Assembly: GCA_900074885.1 (NCBI GenBank)
Contig: FJUW01000033.1
Coordinates: forward strand, 945,041 to 1,009,040
Length of the DNA stretch: 64,000 nucleotides
Origin: Rhynchosporium graminicola
Lineage: Eukaryota > Ascomycota > Leotiomycetes > Helotiales > Ploettnerulaceae
Reading direction: 5' to 3'
Part shown: in pieces, positions 10,197 through 20,904 of the stretch
Layout: each line of letters begins with the position of its first letter
Position numbering within the stretch: the first letter of the stretch is position 1
Made by a program: the position numbers and the translations under genes
Notes under the pieces: generated by a model
Databases searched by the model: none
Told to the model about the DNA's origin: nothing
Seen by the model: the letters and a program-made list of their open reading frames with translations, nothing else

Positions 10197-13100
10197 TCGG
10201 GAAGCTATTCCCAGGAACATACACTCATCCCGACCTTCAACTCTCGATATCCGGATGCAAAGGCCACAATTTGCAGAGATGGATCATGATGCGGATGGAG
10301 GGGAAGCCCATCGCGTTAGTAGGGCCATCGTGCTAGGAAAATTCCACACCACTGCTTCTAGGACGTAGCAACGAAATGTCACAATCATTCCCGCTGCGAA
10401 CAGGGGGGCAAGAGCTCTAGGACTATGTCTGCCGAGTTTTGTCCTCATTCTGCCTTTGCAATCAACCGCACATAATACTCCTGGCCGCCCAGCACACTCA
10501 GTCGGGAAAGGTTTTTGCGGAATCTGCTGGAGTTGAAGTCGATTACAGTGGCACTCCAAGCAAGCTCTGATGCTCTTCATTTCTTCTTAGGTCTGCAAGT
10601 ATATTACCGCAGCTCTGGACGCGGCACGTCTGCTATAGGTAAATGAGTTTTGGTCCTTATCCGTTGAGCCGTGGCCGCCATGTAGACTTTCCGCCGTGGA
10701 ATTGACATCAACCTTCCCCCGGCAGTTCTCCGAAACAATTTGGTTGAAGATTTCCCGAGTTATGTACTTCTCTGCTTCGTATGATGTATCACTGTCAAAC
10801 AAGCCTTGTCGATCTACAAGTACGGTCACCTGAAAATTGAGTTCGGACTTTTTTGGATATCGACAATCTCTTGTTGATAGTGAAATCTCTACGGAGGTAC
10901 TTCCCTACCTACTATCCTCCCGTCACCCCCTCGCCCCCACAATCTCACAGGCTGCAAAGTTTGTTTGGTTTGTCGTTCGATTCCTTGTTTCTTTCTGATC
11001 TCCAAGCGAATAAAGGCTGCAGGCCATAATTGCGTATCACTCGCTTGACTCGCTTCAAGATTACATTAGTGTCAAGTATCTCTTTCCGCACAGGGATTGC
11101 AGGGTGTGTTTGAGATTACACGATCCTAGTGCAATCCTGCAGTATGGTTTGGGAATAGAGCCATGTAGGATTAAGATTATGTTATTTTACATCTCAAATA
11201 ATTAGCCATGGGTCTACGAGGCGTAGATCTGGGGTATACAGTCTAGTTAGGTAAGTAATCACTTTAAGTACATCTGACTCCTTCCGCCTCAGACATCGTA
11301 GGTCGCACTTATGGAAGCCACTGTCGCTCGGCCCTTGCCTTCTTTACTCTTCACCTGAACTTCTGGAAGTTATCTAAAACCCACTCTCGTTCAAGTTTTG
11401 ACAACTTCCGACTGCGTAGTCTCTCCGGTCGGGTTTTCTTTTCTTTCGCAAATCTGCAGTGTGAACGTTCCATCATCACGAACAAAGTCAGCATCATCTC
11501 GACATCTCCCACCACCCACCATGCGCGTAGCAAATGGACAAAAGGCCGCGGCTTGGCCGACAAAACGAACCCAGCGGTGTTTTAGTATTGCACTGATCTT
11601 CACGTATTTCCTCCCATCCTTTTAAATCGATCTTCACTCACGCTTACAGATTATTCCTCATCGTTGGCATACATGAGCGCCAGTCATGGCCCAGGAAGGC
11701 CGAGCTTCGAGTGAATACGAGGAGGGGGCTGTCCATTTACGGATCCTCACCCGAGGCTGGTATGCCTTCTCTCCCCTACGTGGAGGACAACAAGGCTCGC
11801 CGATCAAGTGAGAAGCCGCCATTTTGAGGTGCTTGACGACACACGTGACATGAAGAGATCCAATCGTGGAAAAGACATTCTGGTGTTATGGTCATCACGC
11901 ATCGATACTTGGTCAGCTTGGGCGATGAATGGTATTGGCGTTGTTGGTTCCTGTTGGGGTTCGGCTTGATAAATTGCCATTCGCGAACACTCAGATTTTC
12001 AGTTCGGCAAGCATTTGGCCGACCAAGATTTCTTCGATGTTTATAAGGATTACGCAAGAAGACGGTCCAGAATGTTTACGTCGTGCAACCTCGTGTTGAT
12101 GGAAGGCTTGCTGTGTGACAGCGGGTTGGGGTTAGGAGCATGAATTTCGCCCAGAGGTCGATTCTGCATCGAAGATGCGCGGCAGCGATCAGCGTTGAGA
12201 TGGATTCGACATATCCTTCCATGCCTCCCCGATGAAGGTGCAGTGGGGGACACCGTGAGCTGCAGGCTTGTTCGCGTATTCATTTTTGGACCGGCGAGCA
12301 GGTCTGGTCAGGTATTATATATTTAGATTAACAGCTCTGCACACTTCCGAAGTATTGGTATCCAAGGAGAAAATTCCCTATCTTCGTGTCCATATTCTCA
12401 TTTTCCAAAACCCTTTCCATACTCAAAGATACGTACGCCGTCATGCCGCAGATGATCTTCTCGAGAGTTTTGTCTTGTTGTGATTCCACGATCACAGGGC
12501 AAATCAACGGGAAATCCATCCTACTGGGATGTTTCTCATCCGTTGCTGGCTTCCTTCTTGTCTTTATGTCTTCATGTCCTGCTTTTGGCACATCGCGGTC
12601 TCCGATGATGCTTGGCTAGTGAATTCCGTCCAGTTGTCGTCACTTTAGTCTCCAGCTCTTTGATGCAAGCGTTTCTATTTTGATCTTATCTTGCAAAGTT
12701 GCAGATTCAAATTCTGGTGTGGTCATGTTCCATTAATTCTACCACTTTTCCTCGTCGTTTCAGCCCAAGACTGTGAACTCTACCACGGCGTGTAGGGACT
12801 ATTTGAGTATCTGGCATTCAGATCGAGGCGTGTGAGGGACAGATCCCGTGTGTTCTTCGTTTGCAAGTCGTCGAGGGATGGAGAGATATCAGAAAGCGTG
12901 CCTTCCGTGGAGTGCTTGAAGTTGATCTGGGCTCTCCTCCCCTCTCGCACGTGCCGATATGTAGGATGGGGGCTCTGCGATTCATTCTTTCGCACGCTTT
13001 GCCTACAAGTATGTCTCGAGTGATGAGTGATGGACGAGCATGCGTTGTACAACAGAAATATCCACCATACCAAGCAAGGCTTACGAAAGCTATTGCCATC

Positions 13101-14059
13101 CTTAGGACCATTCGGCACTTCAGGGCGAGGAGACATGATTGTTGATGATGTTGTTAACACTGCAAGAGCCTGGACGAGACCTGTTACTTCCTGAGAGGAC
13201 TGATGTTCTTCACTTGTAGTGGACATTGATCGGTGATCATCGAGCACAGCCTCCTTCCAAAGACTTCCAAAGAAGTCATAGTCGAGTGATTGTTGTCACG
13301 GGAGCTTCTTTATAGACATTCCGGTACCAGCCCCATGGTCCGCCCAAAGGACAAATATCTTGAGCAAGCTACGAATGTCTTGTGACGAGCTGCGATTGGG
13401 AAAGTTCAGTCATGCTCACTATCATCTTCGACAAATTTCTTGAATAAGTTTCATCGGTTCCCTTGACTTGTAATCTGTTCATGATCTCAACCGTAGCGGT
13501 GGGTCTCATTGGCTGCCGTCTGATTTTCGAGGTCAACACGATCATGCAGGCGAAACGGAGTAGCCTCTTTTGGGCGTTTTCAGGAATGCTAACATGATTA
13601 GCACCACATTGCTTTCTCCTATGTTGAAAAATTGAGCCCCACTAGTCGTGTTTAGGTCTGTCAACGATGTTGGAAATTTGGCAAATAACCCAAAATCTGA
13701 GACGTCCAAAAGTCCCAGCATTCAATGGCATCGCTAGAATAGACAAGTGGAATCAATCTAGACACATGATCATTAGACTTAAGCAGGACCGAATGTCCAG
13801 ATCCTAACGCATCTCCATGTCAAGCTACCTTCTTATGCCCCTGCTCAAGGCTCCTATGAAATCAAGCATCGAGATTTCCCTTGCTAAGCACAGTATTACT
13901 ATATCTAACGAATTTTGATACAGGTCCACATGCTAATAACTCAAAGCCAATTAGTCATGACATGATTGTGTTGAGGCGAATCCAATTCTTCCCCAGCGAA
14001 GCGAGACCTTGCCTCCGTTACTAAAGTAGACAGGTATAGCTGTAGACTGACGAATCGAT
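10197..14059. other. gene-poor region, nothing supported
   Basis: Nearly 4 kb with only unconvincing ORFs. The longest, on the minus strand at 12780-13226 (148 codons from a true ATG, MSTTSEEHQSS), has no recognisable domain. No tRNA boxes or tandem repeats seen. May be decayed sequence flanking the LTR-like element at 14.2 kb. Confidence 0.35.
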
Positions 14060-14200
14060 ATCAAAGTCCTGAAAACATCACAGAACATTATCAAAAGTCA
14101 AAGTCAAAGCCAAAGTCATACAACCACCTGGTGACTTTCGAAGGCGAAATAATACAAATTTTCCATTAGCTTCACTAGAGATAAAAAAAAATTGCCTGGC
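14060..14200. repeat. diverged dispersed repeat, copy A
   Basis: Shares three short blocks, in the same order and similar spacing, with 35775-35940: GTCCTGAAAACA (about 14067), CAAAGTCATACAACCACCTGGTGA (about 14105; 21 of 24 bases match copy B), and AGCTTCACTAGAGATAAA (about 14167). Several differences are C-to-T type. Identity outside the blocks is low. Probably an old transposon-derived repeat. It lies directly beside the candidate solo LTR. Confidence 0.4.
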
Positions 14201-14205
14201 CTCGA

Positions 14206-14550
14206 TGTTAGGGTTCACTCCGTATACTATAACCACGGTATCGGAGTTGAGGTGTCTTATACTTTACTTTTGAGTAGTAATACCGGTATTCACACCTTCT
14301 AAGTGCGTATCGTCTGTCTGTAGACCGATAGTAAAGCATCTATATACGGAGCTAGTACTGAGTGGCTTTCTGCCTGTACTCCAGGCTTGCTCTACGGCTT
14401 CTCCACGATAGTGTCCTATGCTCAGTAGAGTTTCGGTAGAAAAGCTCAGAATAGGATATAGTAGACTACTAGACCGAGACTCAAGAAATTCGTCTCCGGC
14501 GGAGCGAATTTGCAAGCTTATTATGTATGGATTCATCTGGGGTTATAACA
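14206..14550 (-). mobile_element. candidate solo LTR of a retrotransposon
   Basis: 345-nt block bounded by the inverted dinucleotide-type ends of LTRs. Read on the minus strand it begins TGTTATAACCCC and ends GAACCCTAACA, so TGTTA..TAACA. Internally it has a TATA-like TATATA (TCCGTATATAGATG on the minus strand) and no real coding; the 90-codon ORF inside is featureless. The flanking 5-mers (CTCGA left, TGTAG right) do not match, so no target-site duplication is visible, and I see no primer-binding site or polypurine tract beside it. I interpret it as a solo or degraded LTR, Copia-like by its ends. Confidence 0.5.
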
Positions 14551-15361
14551 TGTAGTAAAGTCGTCAAAAGTTTATCTGACTTTGAAATATCACTTTATAT
14601 AATTTCGCTAGATATGTTTATGATATTAAGATCGTGTTTTAATAGTTAATCGTACCTAGCAGGTTTCCAACTCGCCGAAGACGAATTTCCCTCGCCTCGT
14701 GTTGTTGGTTGGTTGAAGAACGGGACGGGAGCGCCAGACCGGATCAATCGGGATAGTGGACACGATGCTGGAAGTCGTGAAGTGCCAAACGCATTGACAT
14801 CTGAGGGAGAGAGGATCGACGACGTCGCCGTTTTGTATCTGGGCACTGCAGCACACATGATTAGCAAGGGACTTTGTCTGGCGATGTGTTGGCCGGCTGG
14901 TTGGTTCTTCTTGGAAATGCATGCGAGTAGGCGTCAAAGTACAGCGGTCGAGAGAGATTTTCCTTTGCAAGCAGCTATAAAGACTCGCACTGAATACAAG
15001 AGTAGTTGTAAATTTGTCTCGATTGAAGTCTTCATTTCATCACCAGGGGACGAGGCAACAAAATGAGGTAAAGCTTGACGGATACGGCATATGGCGAATA
15101 GAGGCAAAGAGATATGAACTGAAGCCTCTCCTCTTGGTTTGTTATTCTTTCGTCGATCTTCTCTATTCGACACTCCTCTGTTTGACCTTTCTTCGTCTAT
15201 GCAAGTTCTTCAAAGAGAGAATTGTTTACTGCACCTCGCGTAGGATAGTCAGGCAATGCAAGACGCTAATGATATGTACCAATCGTCTCGACAAGTAAGA
15301 CAGGGTTAGAAATTTGAATAAGCTCGAACTCGTCACAACACCTATGTTGGCATTCAAATAT
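14551..15361. other. intergenic between LTR candidate and tRNA gene
   Basis: Overlapping ORFs of about 100 codons on both strands (14656-14970 minus, 14713-15066 plus) show no motif. No supported feature. Confidence 0.35.
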
Positions 15362-15454
15362 GCTCCAATGGCGCAATGGTAGCGCGCGAGACTTCTACTG
15401 TAGCACAAATGCTCTGGAAATCTCGAGGCTTTGGGTTCGAGCCCCAATTGGAGT
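15362..15454 (+). tRNA. tRNA-Arg(UCU) with intron
   Basis: Complete cloverleaf by eye: acceptor GCTCCAA (15362-15368) pairs with TTGGAGT (15448-15454, one G-U at the end). D-stem GCGC/GCGC. Anticodon stem CGAGA (15387-15391)/TCTCG (15421-15425) with loop CTTCTA..A, anticodon TCT at 15394-15396. T-stem TTGGG/CCCAA with TTCGAGC loop. The A box TGGCGCAATGGTAG and B box GGTTCGAGCCC are canonical. A 22-nt intron (15398-15419) sits one base 3' of the anticodon, the usual eukaryotic position for removal by the tRNA-splicing endonuclease. Confidence 0.9.
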
Positions 15455-15465
15455 GCAGAACACCC

Positions 15466-15495
15466 TTTTGATGGGTGCGATGAATATCCTTTTTT
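15466..15495 (+). terminator. Pol III terminator T-runs of the tRNA gene
   Basis: TTTT at 15466-15469, 12 nt past the tRNA 3' end, backed by a run of six T at 15490-15495. T-runs on the non-template strand terminate RNA polymerase III. Confidence 0.6.
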
Positions 15496-16244
15496 GGACT
15501 CTCAAGCATTCCATATCTGTCAGCTACTTCCTCTATTGGCGGTATCACTTCGGTATGATTATCATAGGATCCCCTTTAGCAATGAGTAAGTAAATCTTTA
15601 TTTCAAGATTCATTTTTTGAAAATGGTGACTCTGACTTTGCTTAGCTCGCCCGGGCACCTCATTTTTTATTAGGCGAGTGCGGGAGCGCTAAGAAGACTC
15701 TTTCTTCGATACCCGAAGTATTTCCAGCCCACCTTTTTCTGTTTGATGTCCTCAGAAGCTCTTACGGCCTCAGAAATTTGAACATATAACTGATTGCAGT
15801 AAGCTTCGAGATTTGATCAGATGCATGAGTCATGGAGCATTCATGGTAACACAACGCCGCCCTTCTGTCCATTACCGCTTCACGAACGGAAGGTCATTGC
15901 GAATCCTCACTCTATAATCAATTCCAAGATGTAAATGCAAGTTACAGTGCAAAATTACGTCAATTTCAGGGTTTTACGTATTTTTATCCGAATCCGCAGG
16001 GGTTAGCTTCCAGCAGCCGTCACTTTCGTAAGGCTTCTAAATGGAGCCGTGTGGGAGAGATCGACAAGTATCTCACCACTGCATGAGATTCTGAGCAAAG
16101 CCCGGTGCGAGGAATTTGATACCCAGAGGATAAGACCAACTATCCAAGTACATGTATCGCTGTGATTGAAAAAGATATCAATGTAATAACCATCTAGATC
16201 CTCAGCCTGCGAGAACCATCCAATCCAAGCACAAATAGCCAGAC
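15496..16244. other. intergenic, nothing supported
   Basis: AT-rich spacer between the tRNA gene and the convergent end of the secreted-protein gene. No ORF or repeat of note. Confidence 0.4.
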
Positions 16245-17476
16245 TTATCGGCTGTCATGATCTCCTGGTTTTTCAGACTGTTGTTTCTGAAGCTAGAAAG
16301 AGTCAGCTTAATTCTGATTGTATTGTTTATGAAGAAACACCCACGGGATGGACGGTCATTGTGCTCGTCAAGGTTGTTGTCGATGTCAAGGTCGTTGTAC
16401 TGTTTTCCCATCAGCTGAAATATTCGCCATGGGCATTAGGAATAACTTACGGCTCTCCAGTTACGCTCACTAAGCTGAGTGTTTTCGTGATACTTGCAGT
16501 ATCACCCGTCGTCGTTACTGTCCGTGTTGAAATGGTCATTGACGTTTGGACTAGCTCGAAAGGGGCCACGATCAGAGCCGTTCCGGCTTCAAATACATTC
16601 AAGCTGGTAGAAGGGACAACGGTCGAAGTTGTAGCGTTGGGCGACATGGTGGAGCGTTCAACGATGGTTGACAACGTAAAGTTTCCTGCTGATGCTACGA
16701 GACTTTGCGATGGTCCGAGAAGCAATACCACATTCTGTACCCGTCAGTGACGAGATCTAACTAGCTCAAAGTGAGAAACTTACAGATAAAAAGGATGTGG
16801 AAAAGGAGAGTGTACTGGTTGTGGTCACAGGCACATACTCAGTATGAATGACCCAGATCTCCTTGATCAAAACGCAGGTTTTGCTCCCATTCACATCGTT
16901 TGTGCATATCGAAACAGTGATCCCACCAGGTGTATCTGCTGCTAGTGATTGCCATGGTGCCGCATAGAGAGAGACAGTACTCTGGAGGTAAGTTACTGGA
17001 GTGGGCGATGGAACATCTCGAGCTTGCAAGTCTGTTGCTACTGCTGATAATGTCGTCGTGGCTAGAGCATAGATAGTAGAAGAGGAAAATGTAACGTTAT
17101 GGTCGCAATCAGTGATTGTTGTCTTCGTAAACGCATAGGTTAATACAGTAGAGCAGGCCTCAGCTGTGATGGTCTCAAATGCCGTAGAGCAGCTTGTAGT
17201 GTTCTTCCCGGGCGTATCACACACTTCATAAATCGGTACAATAGAAGTAACAAACATTCCCTGAGGATTCGATGTATGCGCTAAGATACTAGCGGAAGGT
17301 ACGGAGAAGATGTATGGTGTAGATGAATTCTCATCCAGAGCGGCTCCTACCCCTTTATGTGAGGTCCAAGAATCCGAACGTAAAACATGAGGCCATGAGA
17401 CTTGAGGTATCCAAAACGCTTGTGCTGGTAAAAAGCACAAGAGGTAAATGACAGTACAGAAGAAGAGAGCAGACAT
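16245..17476 (-). CDS. Thr/Ser-rich secreted protein, unknown function
   Basis: I do not recognise the family. Start ATG 17476; residues 1-20 form a clear signal peptide (MSALFFCTVIYLLCFLPAQA). The mature part is rich in Thr, Ser and Val with several N-x-S/T sites (NTTS, NVTF, NGSK) and scattered Cys, typical of fungal surface or secreted proteins. Exon 1 is 17476-16784. Intron 16735-16783 (GTAAGT..ACAG) joins an Asn-Val-Val-Leu exon (16734-16451). I place exon 3 at 16399-16345, reading TTTLTSTTTLTST, and exon 4 at 16292-16245. The upstream acceptor at 16414 would give an immediate stop, so I use the CAG at 16400-16402. Total 359 residues. The two 3' exons are less certain than the first two. 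No GPI-anchor signal visible. Confidence 0.6.
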
Positions 17477-17992
17477 TGCGGAAATGACAGGACTGGCTGG
17501 ATGCTAGATGTTGCTTGCACGAGACCATATAAGATGAGATAACTGAAGCTGGAGAGGGATAGGAGATGCGTAGAGAACTGGAAGACTTCTGCAATGCATA
17601 TAAACGCGCGCAATACCAGCCATCTCGCTACCTATTGGCGATCGAGCATAGCGAAAGTGGTAGGAATGTACACGAAGTCCCAAGGATTGAGCTTCCAATC
17701 ACAAGATGTCCTGGCTAGAGAAAATGCTCCTACCATGTCTCAAAGATAAGACACTTCGTAATCAATTGTCGCGGATGTAAAGTTCAACAACACGATCGCG
17801 ACTTGTGGTTCGCGATATAGTTGAAGTAAAATAAGGAAGAATGTATAGAGGCAGAAGGAGAAGTCCAATCACCCTGTATCGTTTTCGGCCACCGTATTCC
17901 TCACTAGGTCTCTACGATATCGAACAACTACAACACATAAAGTATCAGCATCAGAAGTAGAGTCACGAAACTCAATCAAGACATCTCCAAAA
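17477..17992. other. divergent promoter region
   Basis: 516 nt between the minus-strand secreted protein and the plus-strand dioxygenase. ORFs here are upstream shadows. No distinct motif found. Confidence 0.4.
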
Positions 17993-18962
17993 ATGCCACC
18001 AAAGAAGCATTCCACATCCAAGACCAGTCTCAACACCGCCCCTTCCCTCCCAGCAGCGATTCCCAACTGGCCTGCTCTCAAACCTCTCATCCCCACCTCA
18101 GATCTCACACTCCACACGCTACTGCCCTCACAGATAGTCACGATCTCTCAATTCTTCACCTCGACGCTCTGCAAGACATACGTGAATTTTCTAAAAGAGC
18201 TCCCGTTGACGACTACACCCGGCAAGCCGAAGAAAGGCGATGCCTTGAGATTTAATGATCGCTTTCAGGTTTTTGATGAGGCTTTTGCGAATAGATTGTG
18301 GTTGGAGACGGGGCTGAGAGAGCTGGTTTGTGGAAGCGAGGACGAAGATTACGACGGAGAGGATGAACAACAAGAGGGAATGACGAGAGAAGAGAGGAGG
18401 GAATTATGGTTTGTTGACCTGCTTTGGTGTCGTGACGACTTCTCCTCTGAAAAGCTGACTTTGTGTATATAAATAGGGGAGGGGACGTAATGGGTCTCAA
18501 TCCTAACATTCGTATCTATCGCTACACAAAAGGCCAATACTTCGATTGTCACTGTAAGTTCCCATTTGACCCAATTTATTTTCATTTGCTAAACTAGATA
18601 ACCAGACGATGAGTCGAATACCCTAACGCTAGCCACCAAGCCCAGTCCAACTCCAGCAAAGACAACGTGGACCTTGCTCCTGTATTTGACTTCGCCTGCT
18701 ACCGGTTGCATTGGGGGCGAGACCGTTTTCTATCCCGACGAGATGACCTTCGGAGGGAAGAAGAACGTTGTAGAAAAAGAAGTAGTAGTAGGTCTGGAAA
18801 CAGGAATGTGTTTGTTGCACAAGCATGGCAATGACTGCATGCTGGTATGTACCCCTCCTCTCCGATCTGAAGAGAGACACTGAAAACGCCAAGCATGAAG
18901 GAAGAGAAGTTCTGGAAGGAGAGAAATGGGTGATCAGATCAGACTTGTGCGTGAAAAGGTGA
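17993..18962 (+). CDS. 2-oxoglutarate/Fe(II) dioxygenase, prolyl-4-hydroxylase-like
   Basis: Predicted 266-residue non-haem iron oxygenase. Four exons: 17993-18408, 18477-18553, 18606-18844, 18894-18962; introns 68, 52 and 49 nt, all GT..AG. Residues 1-110 carry the substrate-side region. The double-stranded beta-helix core starts at GLNPNIRIYRYTKGQYFDCHYDES, where H-Y-D is the HxD iron ligand pair, interrupted by intron 2 inside the Tyr codon. GGETVFYPDE is the next strand. The last exon is required: it supplies the distal His (LHEGREVLEGEKWVIRSD) and the 2-oxoglutarate-binding basic residue; without it the frame ends soon after the conserved HKHGND. An acidic insert (EDEDYDGEDEQQ) lies near 120. 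The substrate is unknown; the P4H-like fold suggests protein hydroxylation or an oxidative side-chain reaction. Confidence 0.85.
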
Positions 18963-19285
18963 AAGTCTAGGTTTGCGGATTGATGAGGAGAAGAGTAAGC
19001 GAGCAATGCAGACCGGTATGTAGATATCTTGGGCATTGCTGAGATTACCGACAGCCCGTGAGTGAGAAGCCAGCAATGAAGACTTCAACTTTAACTCATG
19101 TTGTTCCAGCGTCTTGTAACACTTCCTTCTCCCTGCCGTCATTGATCGTTGTTGCGTCTCGTCTCTCCACCCCCGCCCTCTCCTTCCTCCATCAGCCCAG
19201 CTAAATGCAATTATCGCAACTCTTGACATATCCCGATGATCAGATGCCTGGCAGATCAATCCATTCCCAGCCCAACATCTGCGCC
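18963..19285. other. short intergenic region
   Basis: 3' flank of the dioxygenase. A + strand ORF from a true ATG at 19205 overlaps the small secreted-protein ORF on the other strand. I consider it the shadow. Confidence 0.35.
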
Positions 19286-19471
19286 CTATTCGACCCTATC
19301 ATCGAGCCTCTCCTCGAAACTGGTTTCCGGCGAATGTCGTGGCGCCAGAACTTCAATGTCGCGTGTACCGACGTTCGTAGTTGGATCTGTGATCATCCAA
19401 GCTGGAATCACTCTTGCGCACGCACTGCTGGCGAAGAGCAGAGTGACGAGGAATGAAATGGAGGCACGCAT
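19286..19471 (-). CDS. putative small secreted protein
   Basis: 61-codon ORF starting at an ATG (19469-19471). Residues 1-19 make a textbook signal peptide (MRASISFLVTLLFASSACA) with an A-x-A-type cleavage site. The mature part of about 42 residues (VIPAWMITDPTTNVG, then charged) has no Cys and no recognised domain. The frame is open 100 codons further upstream with hydrophobic low-quality sequence, so the choice of ATG rests on the signal peptide. Could be a secreted peptide, an effector-like protein, or chance. Confidence 0.35.
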   Translation of the reverse strand: MRASISFLVTLLFASSACARVIPAWMITDPTTNVGTRDIEVLAPRHSPETSFEERLDDRVE

Positions 19472-20904
19472 GTTGATATTTCGGGGGTCGGGTATGAAAT
19501 TTTGATGTGAAGAAATATCGAGAAAGTTGAGGGAGATTCTGAGAGCGACTTCCTTCGGATTGTTGATTAAATAGGGTGTAAAAATTACAGTGCCCAGCAC
19601 AAGAAGCAGTAGTACTGTTGTGAAGAGGAAGGCCGAGAATAGACCAAAACTACCTGAGCTTGAAAAAGAAAAGGCGAAGTAATAGTAAGGCAATAAAAAG
19701 AAACGACAATAAGGGCAGAACAGTATATAAAAGCTGCTACCATTCAAGGCTCCTTGGCTAAACAATTCCATCCCTATACTTTAAGCTTATATCATGGTCA
19801 AAGCCTGAGATGACGTGGATCTGACGGCTTCTGACGGACTCGTTTAGCTCAAAACAAGGGGGAAGAGACTCAGACGAAACGTGAAGAGTTCGGGAGCCCA
19901 GATCTGAGGCCAAGCGAGGGCAAAGCTTGAAGAACTTGACGAACTCTGGAGGCAATTATTGACGAAAGGAAGGGAGACGTACCTGAGGACAAACTTCGGA
20001 GGATCTTGTGTTTGTGCATTTGCCAGGCTCGGCAATCATGATCGTGTTTGGTGTTTTGGAAAAGCGGACCCTTATATCAATGACTGCCCGCTATCAATAA
20101 ACTTGGGAAGCTCAATTTGGGATAGTCTCCGTCAGTTAGTTCCAAGAAGAAAGATCAAAAAGAAAAGAATAATTCCACGTAAGCAACAAAATTGGGTTAG
20201 ATCTTTGCGGTGCTGAAGCTAGCCAGCCATGCAGATGCGGGACGGGTCGCCATCTGGCCCCATGGCTTTGCTATCGCCGAACCAATGCTCCCCTTGTTAA
20301 AGAAAGCAACTGGACAAGCTGTTCAGACAGTGTTCAGACAGGAAAGTCTCCCATCTTACTGGTATCCGCCATTTGGCCAACTTCCCCGCGTGTCGGAGAC
20401 ATCCATCACTCAATGTTCTAGATCGAGAGTCACAGTACTACAACACACGTCAGCTGCCCAGGAAATTTCAAGTGGACAGCAATGCAAACCATAGACGGGC
20501 TGAAAATGTATGTCGTGTGTAGGATAATATCAGTGGCGGCGGAGCTTGACTGAAAAGAGATCACCAGAAAATTTGATGCTCCACACGGTATGAAAATCAC
20601 GTAAAACGCAAGGTTCAAAAATCAACGCTTGTTTTAATTCTCGCTCACTATGCATTGCAGGCTGCTACAATGGGCATGTATCTTGAGACCCGTAGGATGT
20701 ACCCTCGCAATTATGATGCAGATTACGCCGGAAACCCTCTCCCATGAATACTGTTCCATGTTCTTGCCTTCCGTACCCACGCTCAATAACTCCGAAATAC
20801 TGTGCAATGCCAAATAATAATAAATACTCGCAATGTATCTGCACCTGCCTAGACTGCCAGGATGAATCCGCATTCATTTGGAAGTGAAGTAGATAGCATG
20901 ACGT
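19472..20904. other. intergenic, nothing supported
   Basis: About 1.4 kb downstream of the RdRP gene. Only short ORFs without motifs on both strands. Confidence 0.4.

Noticed and set aside
12780..13226. 148-codon minus-strand ORF from a true ATG
   Set aside because: No recognisable domain, no splice pattern, and similar-length open frames overlap it on the plus strand.
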